Position numbers and translations under genes: made by a program. The notes below the pieces were generated by a model. The model was not told where the DNA came from. It saw only the letters and a list, made by a program, of their open reading frames with translations, and searched no databases. A DNA stretch of 64,000 nucleotides from Clostridia bacterium (lineage in GTDB: Bacteria > Bacillota > Clostridia > Christensenellales > Aristaeellaceae). This document shows positions 1 to 6,581 of the stretch, one piece after another. Each line of letters opens with the position of its first letter. Position 1 is the first letter of the stretch. Location of the stretch: contig JAFUFB010000015.1 of assembly GCA_017470145.1 (NCBI GenBank), forward strand, positions 1 to 64,000, given 5' to 3'.

Positions 1-126
1 AACAGCTATAAGAAACAAAAACCGCATGATCCGACCGCTCCGTATGACGGCTATGACGAAAGCGATGATACGGAGGAGAAAGCACGGAGCGGAAGGCTGC
101 CGAAGGCAAGAGAAATAAAGACATGA
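1..126 (+). CDS. C-terminal end of an unidentified protein (partial)
   Basis: An open frame enters from the left edge and ends at a TGA at 124-126. The 41 visible residues are charged and low in hydrophobics, with an acidic stretch (DGYDESDDTEE) followed by a basic tail (ARSGRLPKAREIKT). No family is recognised. It overlaps the next small gene by an ATGA junction, which suggests translational coupling. A truncated tape-measure gene downstream makes a phage tail region a reasonable but unproven context. Confidence 0.4.
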   Translation, partial: NSYKKQKPHDPTAPYDGYDESDDTEEKARSGRLPKAREIKT

Positions 127-278
127 ACATAGATACCTTACAAAAACAGATGCGAACGGAGCGCGGCAGCGGAAGGTGTATCCGATGTACAGCAGAAGAA
201 CTTCGTGAGCTTGAAGATGCTGAAGGCAAGCATGCATATTTGAATTGGATGATGTCTCCTGGTGAAGTTTCGGTATAG
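123..278 (+). CDS. small hypothetical protein (51 aa), possible phage tail-region gene
   Basis: The ATG at 123 overlaps the stop of the preceding frame (ATGA) and the frame runs 51 codons to TAG at 276-278. The product contains CIRCTAEELRELEDAEGK, a small CxxC pair followed by an amphipathic stretch. I do not recognise a family. The overlap with the upstream frame and the tape-measure remnant at 1047 suggest it belongs to a decayed prophage tail module that was interrupted by the toxin-antitoxin genes next to it. Confidence 0.35.
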   Translation: MNIDTLQKQMRTERGSGRCIRCTAEELRELEDAEGKHAYLNWMMSPGEVSV

Positions 279-295
279 GCATGAAACCGTAACTA

Positions 296-592
296 TTATG
301 CCTCTGAAACAGGGACGATCTTTATCGTAAGACCTAACGGGCGAAGAACTTTCAAGAGCGTGCTTACTTGAGGACTTGTAGCTCCCTTTTCCATACGAGC
401 GATAACCGGTTGTGAAACACCACTTAATTCTTCGAGGCGCTTTTGAGAGATGCCCTTTTTATGGCGGGCTTCGATTAGTTCGCCCATTAATGCGGCGCTT
501 GCTTCGATCTCGAGTATTTCCTCATCAGAGAAGAGTTCTTTTTTTACATCTTCCCAACTATCACCGATAGCAGGATTGTTGATCTTTTTCAT
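296..592 (-). CDS. higA: HigA-type XRE-family antitoxin
   Basis: The 98-residue product has a helix-turn-helix XRE domain at about residues 38-90 (RHKKGISQKRLEELSGVSQP, then IARMEKG), preceded by the N-terminal extension usual for HigA/phage-type antitoxins. It is expected to neutralise the adjacent toxin and repress the shared promoter at 990-1018. Two consecutive ATGs exist at 595 and 592; 592 lies 8 nt from GGAGG and is preferred. The restored toxin frame would stop at 596-598, directly abutting this start, so the pair is tightly coupled, toxin first as in higBA loci. Confidence 0.85.
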   Translation of the reverse strand: MKKINNPAIGDSWEDVKKELFSDEEILEIEASAALMGELIEARHKKGISQKRLEELSGVSQPVIARMEKGATSPQVSTLLKVLRPLGLTIKIVPVSEA

Positions 593-650
593 CATTTATT
601 CCTCCCTTAATCCTTGTTCCCGAAGATCTTTCACTTCACGGATCGCCTGG

Positions 651-965
651 TCAATCTCTCTTTGAGGTGTCTTCTGCGTTTTTCTTTGGGAATGCATGAA
701 GCAAAACAAACATGCCATCAATCCATGCTACAAAGAATACTCGATTGCTCCCCGGACGGAGTTCCCAGATATTGTACTCCTCATTTATCTTGTCGATAAA
801 GTTCTTATTAAGGGAAAAACCGTGTTCTGCAAGAAGCTGAATGTAAGTAGCTATTTGCTTCGCTTGAATTCTGGCGTCTTTTCCTTTCTGATTCTGTAGC
901 TTTTGAATGTATTCCTTCGCCGGTTGGACACCGGAGGAATCTTTATAAAACCTGATGTCGTGCAA
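651..965 (-). CDS. higB: HigB/Gp49-like (RelE superfamily) toxin, C-terminus frameshifted
   Basis: This is a phage-derived Gp49-like HigB toxin, a family of ribosome-dependent mRNA interferases. It shows the typical QIATYIQLLAEHG helix and the IWELRPGSNRVFFVAW beta core. The start is TTG at 965, 7 nt after GGAGGG. The frame ends early at 651. Removing one base from the five-base homopolymer at 679-683 restores a family-like tail (KTQKTPQREIDQAIREVKDL) ending at TAA 596-598, directly in front of higA. I infer a one-base insertion that replaces the last residues; a slippage site or sequencing error is also possible. The truncated product may be inactive. Confidence 0.75.
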   Translation of the reverse strand: MHDIRFYKDSSGVQPAKEYIQKLQNQKGKDARIQAKQIATYIQLLAEHGFSLNKNFIDKINEEYNIWELRPGSNRVFFVAWIDGMFVLLHAFPKKNAEDTSKRD

Positions 966-989
966 TATGCATCCCTCCTCACCACGGAT

Positions 990-1018
990 ATAATAACTTA
1001 TAAGTTATTAAACGTCAA
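990..1018 (-). promoter_or_regulatory. higBA promoter with overlapping palindromic operator
   Basis: On the minus strand TTGACG (1013-1018) and TATTAT (990-995) are separated by 17 nt. The spacer and -10 are overlapped by a perfect 18-bp palindrome, AATAACTTATAAGTTATT (992-1009), the expected position for autorepression by the HTH antitoxin. Confidence 0.8.
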
Positions 1019-1046
1019 GTACTTTTTTGCATCGAGGTGAATACTC

Positions 1047-1205
1047 ATGGCTGAAACCCTACGCGAGCTGGTAGTTGCGCTGTCGCTGGACTCCAGCAAT
1101 TTCTCGCGCAATATGCGCACCATCAATGCGCAGATCAAGGAAGCCGAGTCCACCTTCCGCCTGGCCGGGACTGGCGTTCAGAACTTCGAGAAGACCAACA
1201 GATAG
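1047..1205 (+). pseudogene. phage tail tape-measure protein, N-terminal fragment
   Basis: The 52-residue frame reads like the conserved start of siphovirus tape-measure proteins (LRELVVALSLDSSNFSRNMR, then INAQIKEAESTFRLAG). Such proteins run many hundreds of residues and set tail length; here the frame ends at TAG 1203-1205 just after GVQNFEKTNR. No continuation is seen downstream, where a type I toxin locus begins. It is therefore a truncated prophage relic, lying divergent to the higBA promoter. Confidence 0.75.
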
Positions 1206-1262
1206 GACTGATGTGCAGAGCGCTGCATATTTTTATCGCTTCTGGCAAAATGAAAATGAAGC

Positions 1263-1291
1263 TTGATGGGAAAAGTCAGGCTTCATATAGT
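1263..1291 (+). promoter_or_regulatory. promoter of the holin-like toxin mRNA
   Basis: TTGATG (1263-1268) and TATAGT (1286-1291) are spaced by 17 nt, giving a start near 1298, about 80 nt upstream of the toxin start codon. Confidence 0.6.
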
Positions 1292-1377
1292 TTATGTGCA
1301 CTCCGCGAGGAGTGTAAGCAGGGAGAACAATACGCGATGGTTGAACCTGCCGGACGTAAGGAAGGCAGGTGATGCGT

Positions 1378-1467
1378 ATGAGTAGTTACGAGATCGTCAT
1401 GATCGTCATAGCTTCTGTAACGCTTGTGCTTGCGCTGATCGAAGCCACAAAAGGCAACAGGAAGTAA
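1378..1467 (+). CDS. putative holin-like type I toxin peptide (29 aa)
   Basis: The 29-residue peptide is a single hydrophobic helix (SSYEIVMIVIASVTLVLALI) with a short basic tail (EATKGNRK), the pattern of the putative holin-like toxin family of Firmicutes, whose members begin M-S-x-Y-E and act on the membrane. An in-frame ATG at 1372 is an alternative start. Its SD region (GGCAGGT, 1364-1370) can pair with ACCTGCC at 1345-1351, so translation is probably held off by mRNA structure. A convergent antisense promoter lies at 1561-1588 and a bidirectional terminator at 1477-1510, as expected of a type I toxin-antitoxin system. Confidence 0.75.
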   Translation: MSSYEIVMIVIASVTLVLALIEATKGNRK

Positions 1468-1475
1468 GGCATAGA

Positions 1476-1554
1476 TAAAACCGTCACGTATTGCGGTACG
1501 TGGCGGTTTTGAGGTAGTCCGGCAAGGGACTATCGCGGAGCAACTACTCTCCCT
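1476..1554 (-). ncRNA. predicted antisense RNA antitoxin of the holin-like toxin
   Basis: A strong minus-strand promoter at 1561-1588 would start a transcript near 1554 that ends at the bidirectional hairpin, giving an RNA of roughly 75-80 nt. It would overlap the toxin mRNA in the shared 3' terminator region. It contains a hairpin, TAGTCC/GGACTA, whose loop carries CCTTG; the loop of the toxin-mRNA hairpin that hides the SD carries complementary AAGG. Transcription and pairing are inferred, not shown. Confidence 0.55.
1477..1510. terminator. bidirectional terminator shared by toxin mRNA and antisense RNA
   Basis: AAAACCGTCACGTA (1477-1490) and TACGTGGCGGTTTT (1497-1510) form a long hairpin flanked by A-run and T-run, so it can end transcripts from both directions. 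Confidence 0.8.
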
Positions 1555-1560
1555 GCTTTT

Positions 1561-1588
1561 ATTATAGTCAGCTAGAAGATGTTGTCAA
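1561..1588 (-). promoter_or_regulatory. consensus promoter for the antisense RNA
   Basis: Reading the minus strand, TTGACA (1583-1588) and TATAAT (1561-1566) both match consensus exactly, with a 16-nt spacer. No protein-coding start follows within the short transcript, which supports an RNA product. Confidence 0.8.
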
Positions 1589-1675
1589 CTACGTTTTTCC
1601 TGATGCCAGGAGTGATCTGAAGCAAAGCCAAATCCTGGTACATGACCGGAATCGTTTTCCAGGAATATGAACGGG

Positions 1676-1873
1676 TCAATACCTTCGGTAATGGGACGCT
1701 TTACCGTGGGAATAAAAGTACTGGCGATATCCAGTTTCCTCCGCTATTCTTTCATCCTCCTGCACGCCGCAGAGCGAGTCCCATTCGGGCTGGATGCGCC
1801 TCAGGCCGTTTCCGGGCATGTCCTGTAAAACATTCGGCAGGAAGCCGATGCGCTCCCTGACTGTCCCTTTCAT
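1676..1873 (-). pseudogene. possible N-terminal remnant of a gene coupled to the AraC fragment
   Basis: The frame starts at an ATG that overlaps the stop of the AraC fragment (ATGA) and runs 65 codons. The product (starting MKGTVRERIGFLPNVLQDMP) matches no family I recognise. The overlapping junction is the only reason to think it was once translated. It may equally be a chance frame in decayed DNA; positions 1589-1675 show nothing recognisable. Confidence 0.2.
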
Positions 1874-2097
1874 TTTTCGTGATTGCTTCTATAATCCTTG
1901 GGCAGTACGCCTGTGGCTTTCGTGAAGGTTTGGGAAAAATAGCGAACGTCAGCATATCCCACCCGCTGGCTGATTTCATACACCTTCAAATCCGTTTGCC
2001 GCAGTAGCCGTTTCGCCTCGGTCATGCGCACCCGGGTCAAATAATCCTTGTATTTCACGCCGGTTTTCTGATGGAAGAAGGAGGCGGCGCTATGCAA
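1870..2097 (-). pseudogene. AraC-family regulator, C-terminal HTH fragment
   Basis: Residues such as FFHQKTGVKYKDYLTRVRM, AKRLLRQTDLKVYEISQRVG and YFSQTFTKATGVLPKDYR are the second half of an AraC/XylS DNA-binding domain, closest in style to response-regulator AraC proteins of Firmicutes. Only about 70 of the expected 300-500 residues remain. The upstream limit near 2075-2098 is a sharp junction where the homology stops, so it is a broken gene rather than a small regulator. Confidence 0.65.
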
Positions 2098-2339
2098 GCT
2101 GCAAACCTAACAAAAACCAAGGGAAAGCGTACATGGCAGCATGTGGCGCAGCTGGTACTTTCCATGTTCCTGGTGTTCTGTTTCCTGATGCCCATGTTCC
2201 AAATCGGCGCATGGAAAAACGTAGCGCTGAAGAACGGGCTGCAGGGGAACGGTGTCTCCATGCCCGGCGCTGCCGCACAGATGAACACACAGCTTCAATC
2301 CATCGTTCGGAAAGCAAAGTTGGCTGACGGTGTTACGAC
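2092..2339 (+). pseudogene. possible N-terminal fragment of a secreted or membrane protein
   Basis: ATG 2092 follows AAGAAGGAGG by 9 nt. The first 45 residues look like a signal sequence: a basic n-region (TKTKGKR) and a hydrophobic core (LVLSMFLVFCFLMPMF), then a polar stretch. The frame then runs into the antisense strand of the tartrate dehydrogenase gene, so any original gene is truncated. The start lies exactly at the junction with the AraC fragment on the opposite strand, so a rearrangement endpoint or a chance frame are both possible. Confidence 0.3.
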
Positions 2340-3410
2340 TCATTTGAGATTGTTCAATAGACGCACAACGGCGTCCCCGACTTCGTTCGTTGAGGCCTTG
2401 CCGCCCACGTCGGGGGTGAGCGTCCTGCCCTCAGAAAGCAGCGTCTCTATGGCGCCCAATACGCGCTTGCCCCAGTTCTCATGGCCAAAGAAGTCCAGGA
2501 TCTGGGCGGCTGACCAGATGGAGGCCAGCGGATTGGCAATGCCTTTTCCGGCGATGTCCGGTGCGGAGCCGTGGATGGGCTCAAACATCGAGGGATACCT
2601 GCGCTCCGGGTTGATGTTCGCTCCGGCTGCCAGGCCCAGTCCGCCCGTGATGGCCGCGCCGAGATCCGTGAGGATATCTCCGAAAAGATTGCTGGTGACC
2701 ACGACTTCAAACCGCTTCGGGTCCCGCACCATGAACATGCTGGCGGCATCCACCAGGTAGCTGCAGGTTTTGACATCAGGGTATTCCCGGCCCACTTCCT
2801 CAAAGATCTGATCCCAGAACACCATGGAATAATTCAACGCATTGCCCTTGCTGATGGAGGTCAGCGTCCTGCCTTCCCTCCGGGCCAGATCGTAGGCGTA
2901 GCGGATGATGCGCTCGCAGCCCACGCGGGAGAACACGCCGTTCTGAATGACCACTTCGTTGGGCTGGCCCTTGTAGAGCCATGCGCCGCTGCCCGCGTAT
3001 TCGCCTTCGCTGTTTTCCCGGACAAAGGTCATGTCGATCCCGCCCGGCTCAACGCCCTTCAGGGGACACGGCGCGCCGCGCAGCAGCTTCACGGGACGCA
3101 GGTTCACGTACTGGTCGAAGCCCTTGCGGATCGCCAGCAGCAGGCCCCACAGGGAGATGTGATCCGGCACGCCCGGCGCACCCACCGCGCCCAGGTAGAT
3201 GGCGTCGAAGTCCTTCAGGCGCTCCATGCCGTCCTCATCCATCATCTTTCCGGTCTTCAGATAATACTCACAGCCCCAGGGAAACTCTGTCCAGTCGAAT
3301 CGAAAGCCGCCGTCCAGCTCGGCCACAGTGTTCAGCACCTTGACGCCCTCGGCAATGACCTCCGGGCCGATGCCGTCCGCCGGGATGGACGCCATCCTAT
3401 ATACCTTCAT
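2340..3410 (-). CDS. tartrate dehydrogenase/decarboxylase or D-malate dehydrogenase
   Basis: This 356-residue decarboxylating dehydrogenase belongs to the isocitrate/isopropylmalate dehydrogenase superfamily. It carries the marker DHISLWGLLLAIRKGFDQYV and NLRPVKLL of the TtuC/DmlA branch, which acts on tartrate and D-malate with NAD, rather than the leucine-pathway LeuB. VRENSEGEY, the NLFGDILTDLGAAI metal/substrate motif and EPIHGSAPDIAGKGIANP for NAD binding are intact. It is the last gene of the tartrate operon, 72 nt after ttdB. Products would feed into glycerate or pyruvate. The exact preferred substrate cannot be read from sequence. Confidence 0.85.
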   Translation of the reverse strand: MKVYRMASIPADGIGPEVIAEGVKVLNTVAELDGGFRFDWTEFPWGCEYYLKTGKMMDEDGMERLKDFDAIYLGAVGAPGVPDHISLWGLLLAIRKGFDQYVNLRPVKLLRGAPCPLKGVEPGGIDMTFVRENSEGEYAGSGAWLYKGQPNEVVIQNGVFSRVGCERIIRYAYDLARREGRTLTSISKGNALNYSMVFWDQIFEEVGREYPDVKTCSYLVDAASMFMVRDPKRFEVVVTSNLFGDILTDLGAAITGGLGLAAGANINPERRYPSMFEPIHGSAPDIAGKGIANPLASIWSAAQILDFFGHENWGKRVLGAIETLLSEGRTLTPDVGGKASTNEVGDAVVRLLNNLK

Positions 3411-3482
3411 GATCCTCAGTCCTTTCCGAATGATAGAGAAAGCGCGGCAGACGGGTTTCCCCTGCCTGCCGCAATCGAAATA

Positions 3483-4109
3483 TCACTTGATGAACCCCAC
3501 CTGGGCGCTGATCCTGGCGACCTGCTCGTCCTTGCGCTGGTTGTACTCGATCTTCTTCTCTTCAAAGTAGTTTCTGCCCTCGGCGTCGATGGAGACGATC
3601 AAGGGCCCAAACTCCTTCACGCGGCAGTTCCACAGCGTCTCGGGCATGCCCAGGTCGCGCCACTCGGCGCGGACGATCTCCTCCACGCACACCGCGGCCA
3701 CCACGGCGTTGCCCGCGGGGATGACGCAATGGATGCAGCCGAAATCCTTGCAGGCGTTGGCAGTGTTCTCCTTCATGCCGCCCTTGCCCACGATCACGCG
3801 CACGCCGGTGGTCTTGACAAACTCATACTCAAACTTTTCCATGCGCATGGAAGTGGTGGGCCCCACGGAGACCATCTCGAACCGGTCGTTTTCCAGCGGG
3901 CGAATGATGGGACCGGCGTGGAGGATAGCGTTATTGCGCACATCCACGGGGATCTCCCGGCCCTCCTCCACCACGCGGCGATGGGCCACGTCGCGGCAGG
4001 TGGTCAGGCTTCCGTCCAGGTAGATGATGTCGCCGATGTGGATATCCTTCAGGTCCTCCGCGGAGATGGGCGTGATGAGAACCTTTTTGCCGTCTCTGAT
4101 TTCAACCAT
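3483..4109 (-). CDS. ttdB: L(+)-tartrate dehydratase, beta subunit
   Basis: The 208-residue product matches TtdB throughout: DIIYLDGSLTTCRDVAHRR, SVGPTTSMRMEKFE, VGKGGM and GMPETLWNCRVKEFGPLIV. With TtdA it forms the oxygen-sensitive [4Fe-4S] hydro-lyase that converts L-tartrate to oxaloacetate. The class I fumarase beta domain is homologous, so fumarate activity is an alternative, but the match to enterobacterial TtdB is closer. The start follows GGAGG by 9 nt, and only 22 nt separate it from ttdA. Confidence 0.9.
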   Translation of the reverse strand: MVEIRDGKKVLITPISAEDLKDIHIGDIIYLDGSLTTCRDVAHRRVVEEGREIPVDVRNNAILHAGPIIRPLENDRFEMVSVGPTTSMRMEKFEYEFVKTTGVRVIVGKGGMKENTANACKDFGCIHCVIPAGNAVVAAVCVEEIVRAEWRDLGMPETLWNCRVKEFGPLIVSIDAEGRNYFEEKKIEYNQRKDEQVARISAQVGFIK

Positions 4110-4131
4110 TTTTCATATCCTCCTTCCGCGA

Positions 4132-5031
4132 TCAAAGCACGCAGCCCGAATGGGTGGTGATGGTGTAATTGAGGTCCCTGTCAAAGATGATGTGGCCGCG
4201 CCGGTGGCTCCAGCAGCCCACGTTCACCGCCACGCCGATGGCGGAGGGATGGCGCGCGGTATTCTCGATGTGCACGCCCATGACGGAGTACTTGCCGCCC
4301 ATGCCCTGCGGGCCCAGGCCGATGGCGTTGATGCCGTCCTCCAGCAGCTTCTCCATCTTCGCCGCACGCTCATTCTCGTTGTGGGAACCGATGGGCCGCA
4401 TCAGCGCTTTCTTGGACAGCAGCGCAGCGGTCTCTACGCTGGTCGCGACACCCACGCCCACCAGCAGCGGCGGGCAGGCATTCAGGCCATAGGAGGTCAT
4501 GCGGTCGAGCACGAACTTGGTCACGCCCTCGTAGCCCTCGCCGGGCATCAGCACGGTGGCGTTGCCAGGCAGGGTGCAGCCGCCGCCGGCCATGTAGGTG
4601 TAGATCTCACAGCCGTCCCAGTTGGGCACGATATCCCACCATACGGTGGGGGTGCCCTTGCCAACGTTCTTACCGGTGTTGTATTCGTCGAAGGTCTCAA
4701 CGCTGTTGTGCCTGAGGGGCGTGGCGAAGGTGGCCTGCACGACCGCCTCCTTCAGCAGCCCCTCCAGCTCGTTGATCAGCGGGAAGCCGGTGCCGCATTT
4801 GACCCAGAACTGAAGTACGCCGGTGTCCTGGCAGGAGGGACGGTCCAGCTTGACGGCCAGCTCCTGATTGCGGAACATGGTGTCGTAGATCACCTTCGCC
4901 AGCGGACTGTCCTCCTTCTCGCGCAGCTCCTCCAGCTTGGCGATCACGTCGTCTGGGAGTTTCTTGCCGGTGTAGCCGACAAACTTGGCCATCATATCGG
5001 TCATCTTCTTAACCTGAGCTTCAGTTGCCAT
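4132..5031 (-). CDS. ttdA: L(+)-tartrate dehydratase, alpha (Fe-S) subunit
   Basis: The 299-residue product has the alpha-subunit signatures RPSCQDTGVLQFWV, PLRHNSVETFDEYNTGKN, MAGGGCTLPG, ACPPLLVGVGVATSVETAA and HPSAIGVAVNVGCWSHRRG. Three cysteines (CQDTG, GGGC, GCW) are placed to ligate the [4Fe-4S] cluster. The start MATEAQVKK at 5031 is chosen because GGAGG lies 8 nt upstream; the longer frame to 5067 has no such site. The gene lies between the transporter and ttdB and is presumably cotranscribed with them. Confidence 0.92.
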   Translation of the reverse strand: MATEAQVKKMTDMMAKFVGYTGKKLPDDVIAKLEELREKEDSPLAKVIYDTMFRNQELAVKLDRPSCQDTGVLQFWVKCGTGFPLINELEGLLKEAVVQATFATPLRHNSVETFDEYNTGKNVGKGTPTVWWDIVPNWDGCEIYTYMAGGGCTLPGNATVLMPGEGYEGVTKFVLDRMTSYGLNACPPLLVGVGVATSVETAALLSKKALMRPIGSHNENERAAKMEKLLEDGINAIGLGPQGMGGKYSVMGVHIENTARHPSAIGVAVNVGCWSHRRGHIIFDRDLNYTITTHSGCVL

Positions 5032-5067
5032 ATCAGTTTCCTCCTTGTCTATATTCGAACTGCTCAA

Positions 5068-6339
5068 TCACGGGAAGAACGGGAAGGCGATGGGCAGGAT
5101 GATCATGCTCACGACGGTGGCGATCACGATCAGCGGTAGGCCCGCCTTGACGTAGTCCATAAAGGTGTAGTCTCCGGCACCGACCACCATGGTGTTGGCG
5201 GGCATGCCGATGGGTGTGGCGTAGGCGCAGGAACCGCCGATGACGCAGGCCATCAGCACTGCGCGGGGATCAGCGCCCATGCCCTGGGCGATGGCGAGGC
5301 AGATCGGAGCCATCAGGGCGGTGGTCGCGGTGTTGGACATGAAGTTGGTCATCACACAGCAGAGAATGAACACCACGAAGGTCAGAATCAGCGGAGAGGG
5401 GTTTGCGCCCAGCAGGCCGATTACCGCATCTGCGATCATCTGGCCCGCGCCGGACTTGTCCAGTGCCGTGGCGAGGCTCAACGTGCCGCCGAACAGGAAG
5501 ATGGTCTTGAGGTCGATGGACTTGAGCGCTTCCTTCTCGGGAATGACGCGGAACAGGATCAGCAGGATCGCGCCGACGCAGCCGGAAACGGCCAGCTTGA
5601 TGCCTATGGCGTCCTCGAAGATCATGGCCAGCAGCGTGAGCACCAGGATCACCAGGGACATGACCTTCTTCCACTTGGGAACGTGGCTGAAGTCCACCTG
5701 CTCGTCAAAGACCGAGTTGTCGTCCGCCTTCGGGTCGTGGTTGGGCAGGAGCTTAAAGCCGATGGTAGCGTAGAAGATGATGCCGACGATCAGGATCGGC
5801 AGGCCCACGATGGCGTATTCAAAGAAGCCGAACTTCAGTCCCACGGGTTCCAGCGTGCTCTGGGCGATCATGTTGCCCGGCGCGCCGATCAGCGACATGT
5901 TGCCGCCCATAGCTGCCGCGAACACCAGCGGCATCAGCAGTCGGGAGCGCTTGAAGCCGGACTTGGCGGATATACCGATGACGACGGGGATCAACACCGC
6001 AGCGGTGCCGGTGTTGGACAGGAACCCGCTCATCACGCCGACGATGACCATGATGGCTACGATCAGCGCACGCTCGGACTTGGCGAACTTCGTGACGATG
6101 CCGCCGATCTCGTTGGCCATGCCCGTCTCGAACAGCGCGCCGCCCACAATGAACATGGCGACGAAGAGGATGACGTTGGAATCAATGAAGCCCTTGAAGG
6201 CATCGCTGATCCCCAGAACGCCGGTGACCACCAGGCCCACGCACACGATCATGCTGGTGAGCCCCAGGGGAATCTTCTCGGTCACGAACATGACGACCGC
6301 GAAGGCCAGAAACAACAGGGTAATAACTGCCGGACTCAT
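5068..6339 (-). CDS. DASS/SLC13-family dicarboxylate (tartrate) transporter
   Basis: The 423-residue protein is almost entirely hydrophobic, with about 11-12 predicted membrane segments. It has the repeated SNT motifs of the divalent anion:sodium symporter/ArsB-NhaD superfamily (FLSNTGTAAVLIPVVIG near residue 110 and FMSNTATTALMAPICLA near 330) and GGNMSLIGAPGNMI. It is first in the operon with ttdA, ttdB and the dehydrogenase, so import of tartrate, possibly in exchange for succinate or another dicarboxylate, is the likely role. GGGAGG precedes the ATG by 8 nt. Confidence 0.88.
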   Translation of the reverse strand: MSPAVITLLFLAFAVVMFVTEKIPLGLTSMIVCVGLVVTGVLGISDAFKGFIDSNVILFVAMFIVGGALFETGMANEIGGIVTKFAKSERALIVAIMVIVGVMSGFLSNTGTAAVLIPVVIGISAKSGFKRSRLLMPLVFAAAMGGNMSLIGAPGNMIAQSTLEPVGLKFGFFEYAIVGLPILIVGIIFYATIGFKLLPNHDPKADDNSVFDEQVDFSHVPKWKKVMSLVILVLTLLAMIFEDAIGIKLAVSGCVGAILLILFRVIPEKEALKSIDLKTIFLFGGTLSLATALDKSGAGQMIADAVIGLLGANPSPLILTFVVFILCCVMTNFMSNTATTALMAPICLAIAQGMGADPRAVLMACVIGGSCAYATPIGMPANTMVVGAGDYTFMDYVKAGLPLIVIATVVSMIILPIAFPFFP

Positions 6340-6504
6340 CTGTATTTCCTCCCTTGCTTTTTATTTGGCAAGTTCAGTCTACAGCTTCTTAGCTAAAAAT
6401 TCTTCCCGATTCTTCCTGTTTTTCTGTCCACGCAAACGCTTCTTTTGCAACGAAAACGGGTCGCTCGTGCGGGCATTTATCCGAAGAATCCCCCGGTTTT
6501 TGCC

Positions 6505-6553
6505 CTCCAAAAATCGAAAACGGCGCATTGATCGAAGCAATACACCGTTTTCG
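6505..6553 (-). terminator. terminator after the AraC regulator gene
   Basis: On the minus strand CGAAAACGG and CCGTTTTCGA pair across a short loop and are followed by a T5 run (6513-6509). A second small hairpin (CATCCG/CGGATG, 6556-6573) precedes it. The rest of the 242-nt gap 6340-6581 should contain the transporter promoter, but I see no convincing -35/-10 pair. Confidence 0.65.
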
Positions 6554-6581
6554 TCCATCCGAAAAATCGGATGGTGGATTT

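Noticed and set aside
2571-4160. 529-codon plus-strand open frame over the tartrate genes
   Set aside because: It is antisense to dehydrogenase and ttdB genes with clear motifs and start sites; high GC keeps the opposite frame open.
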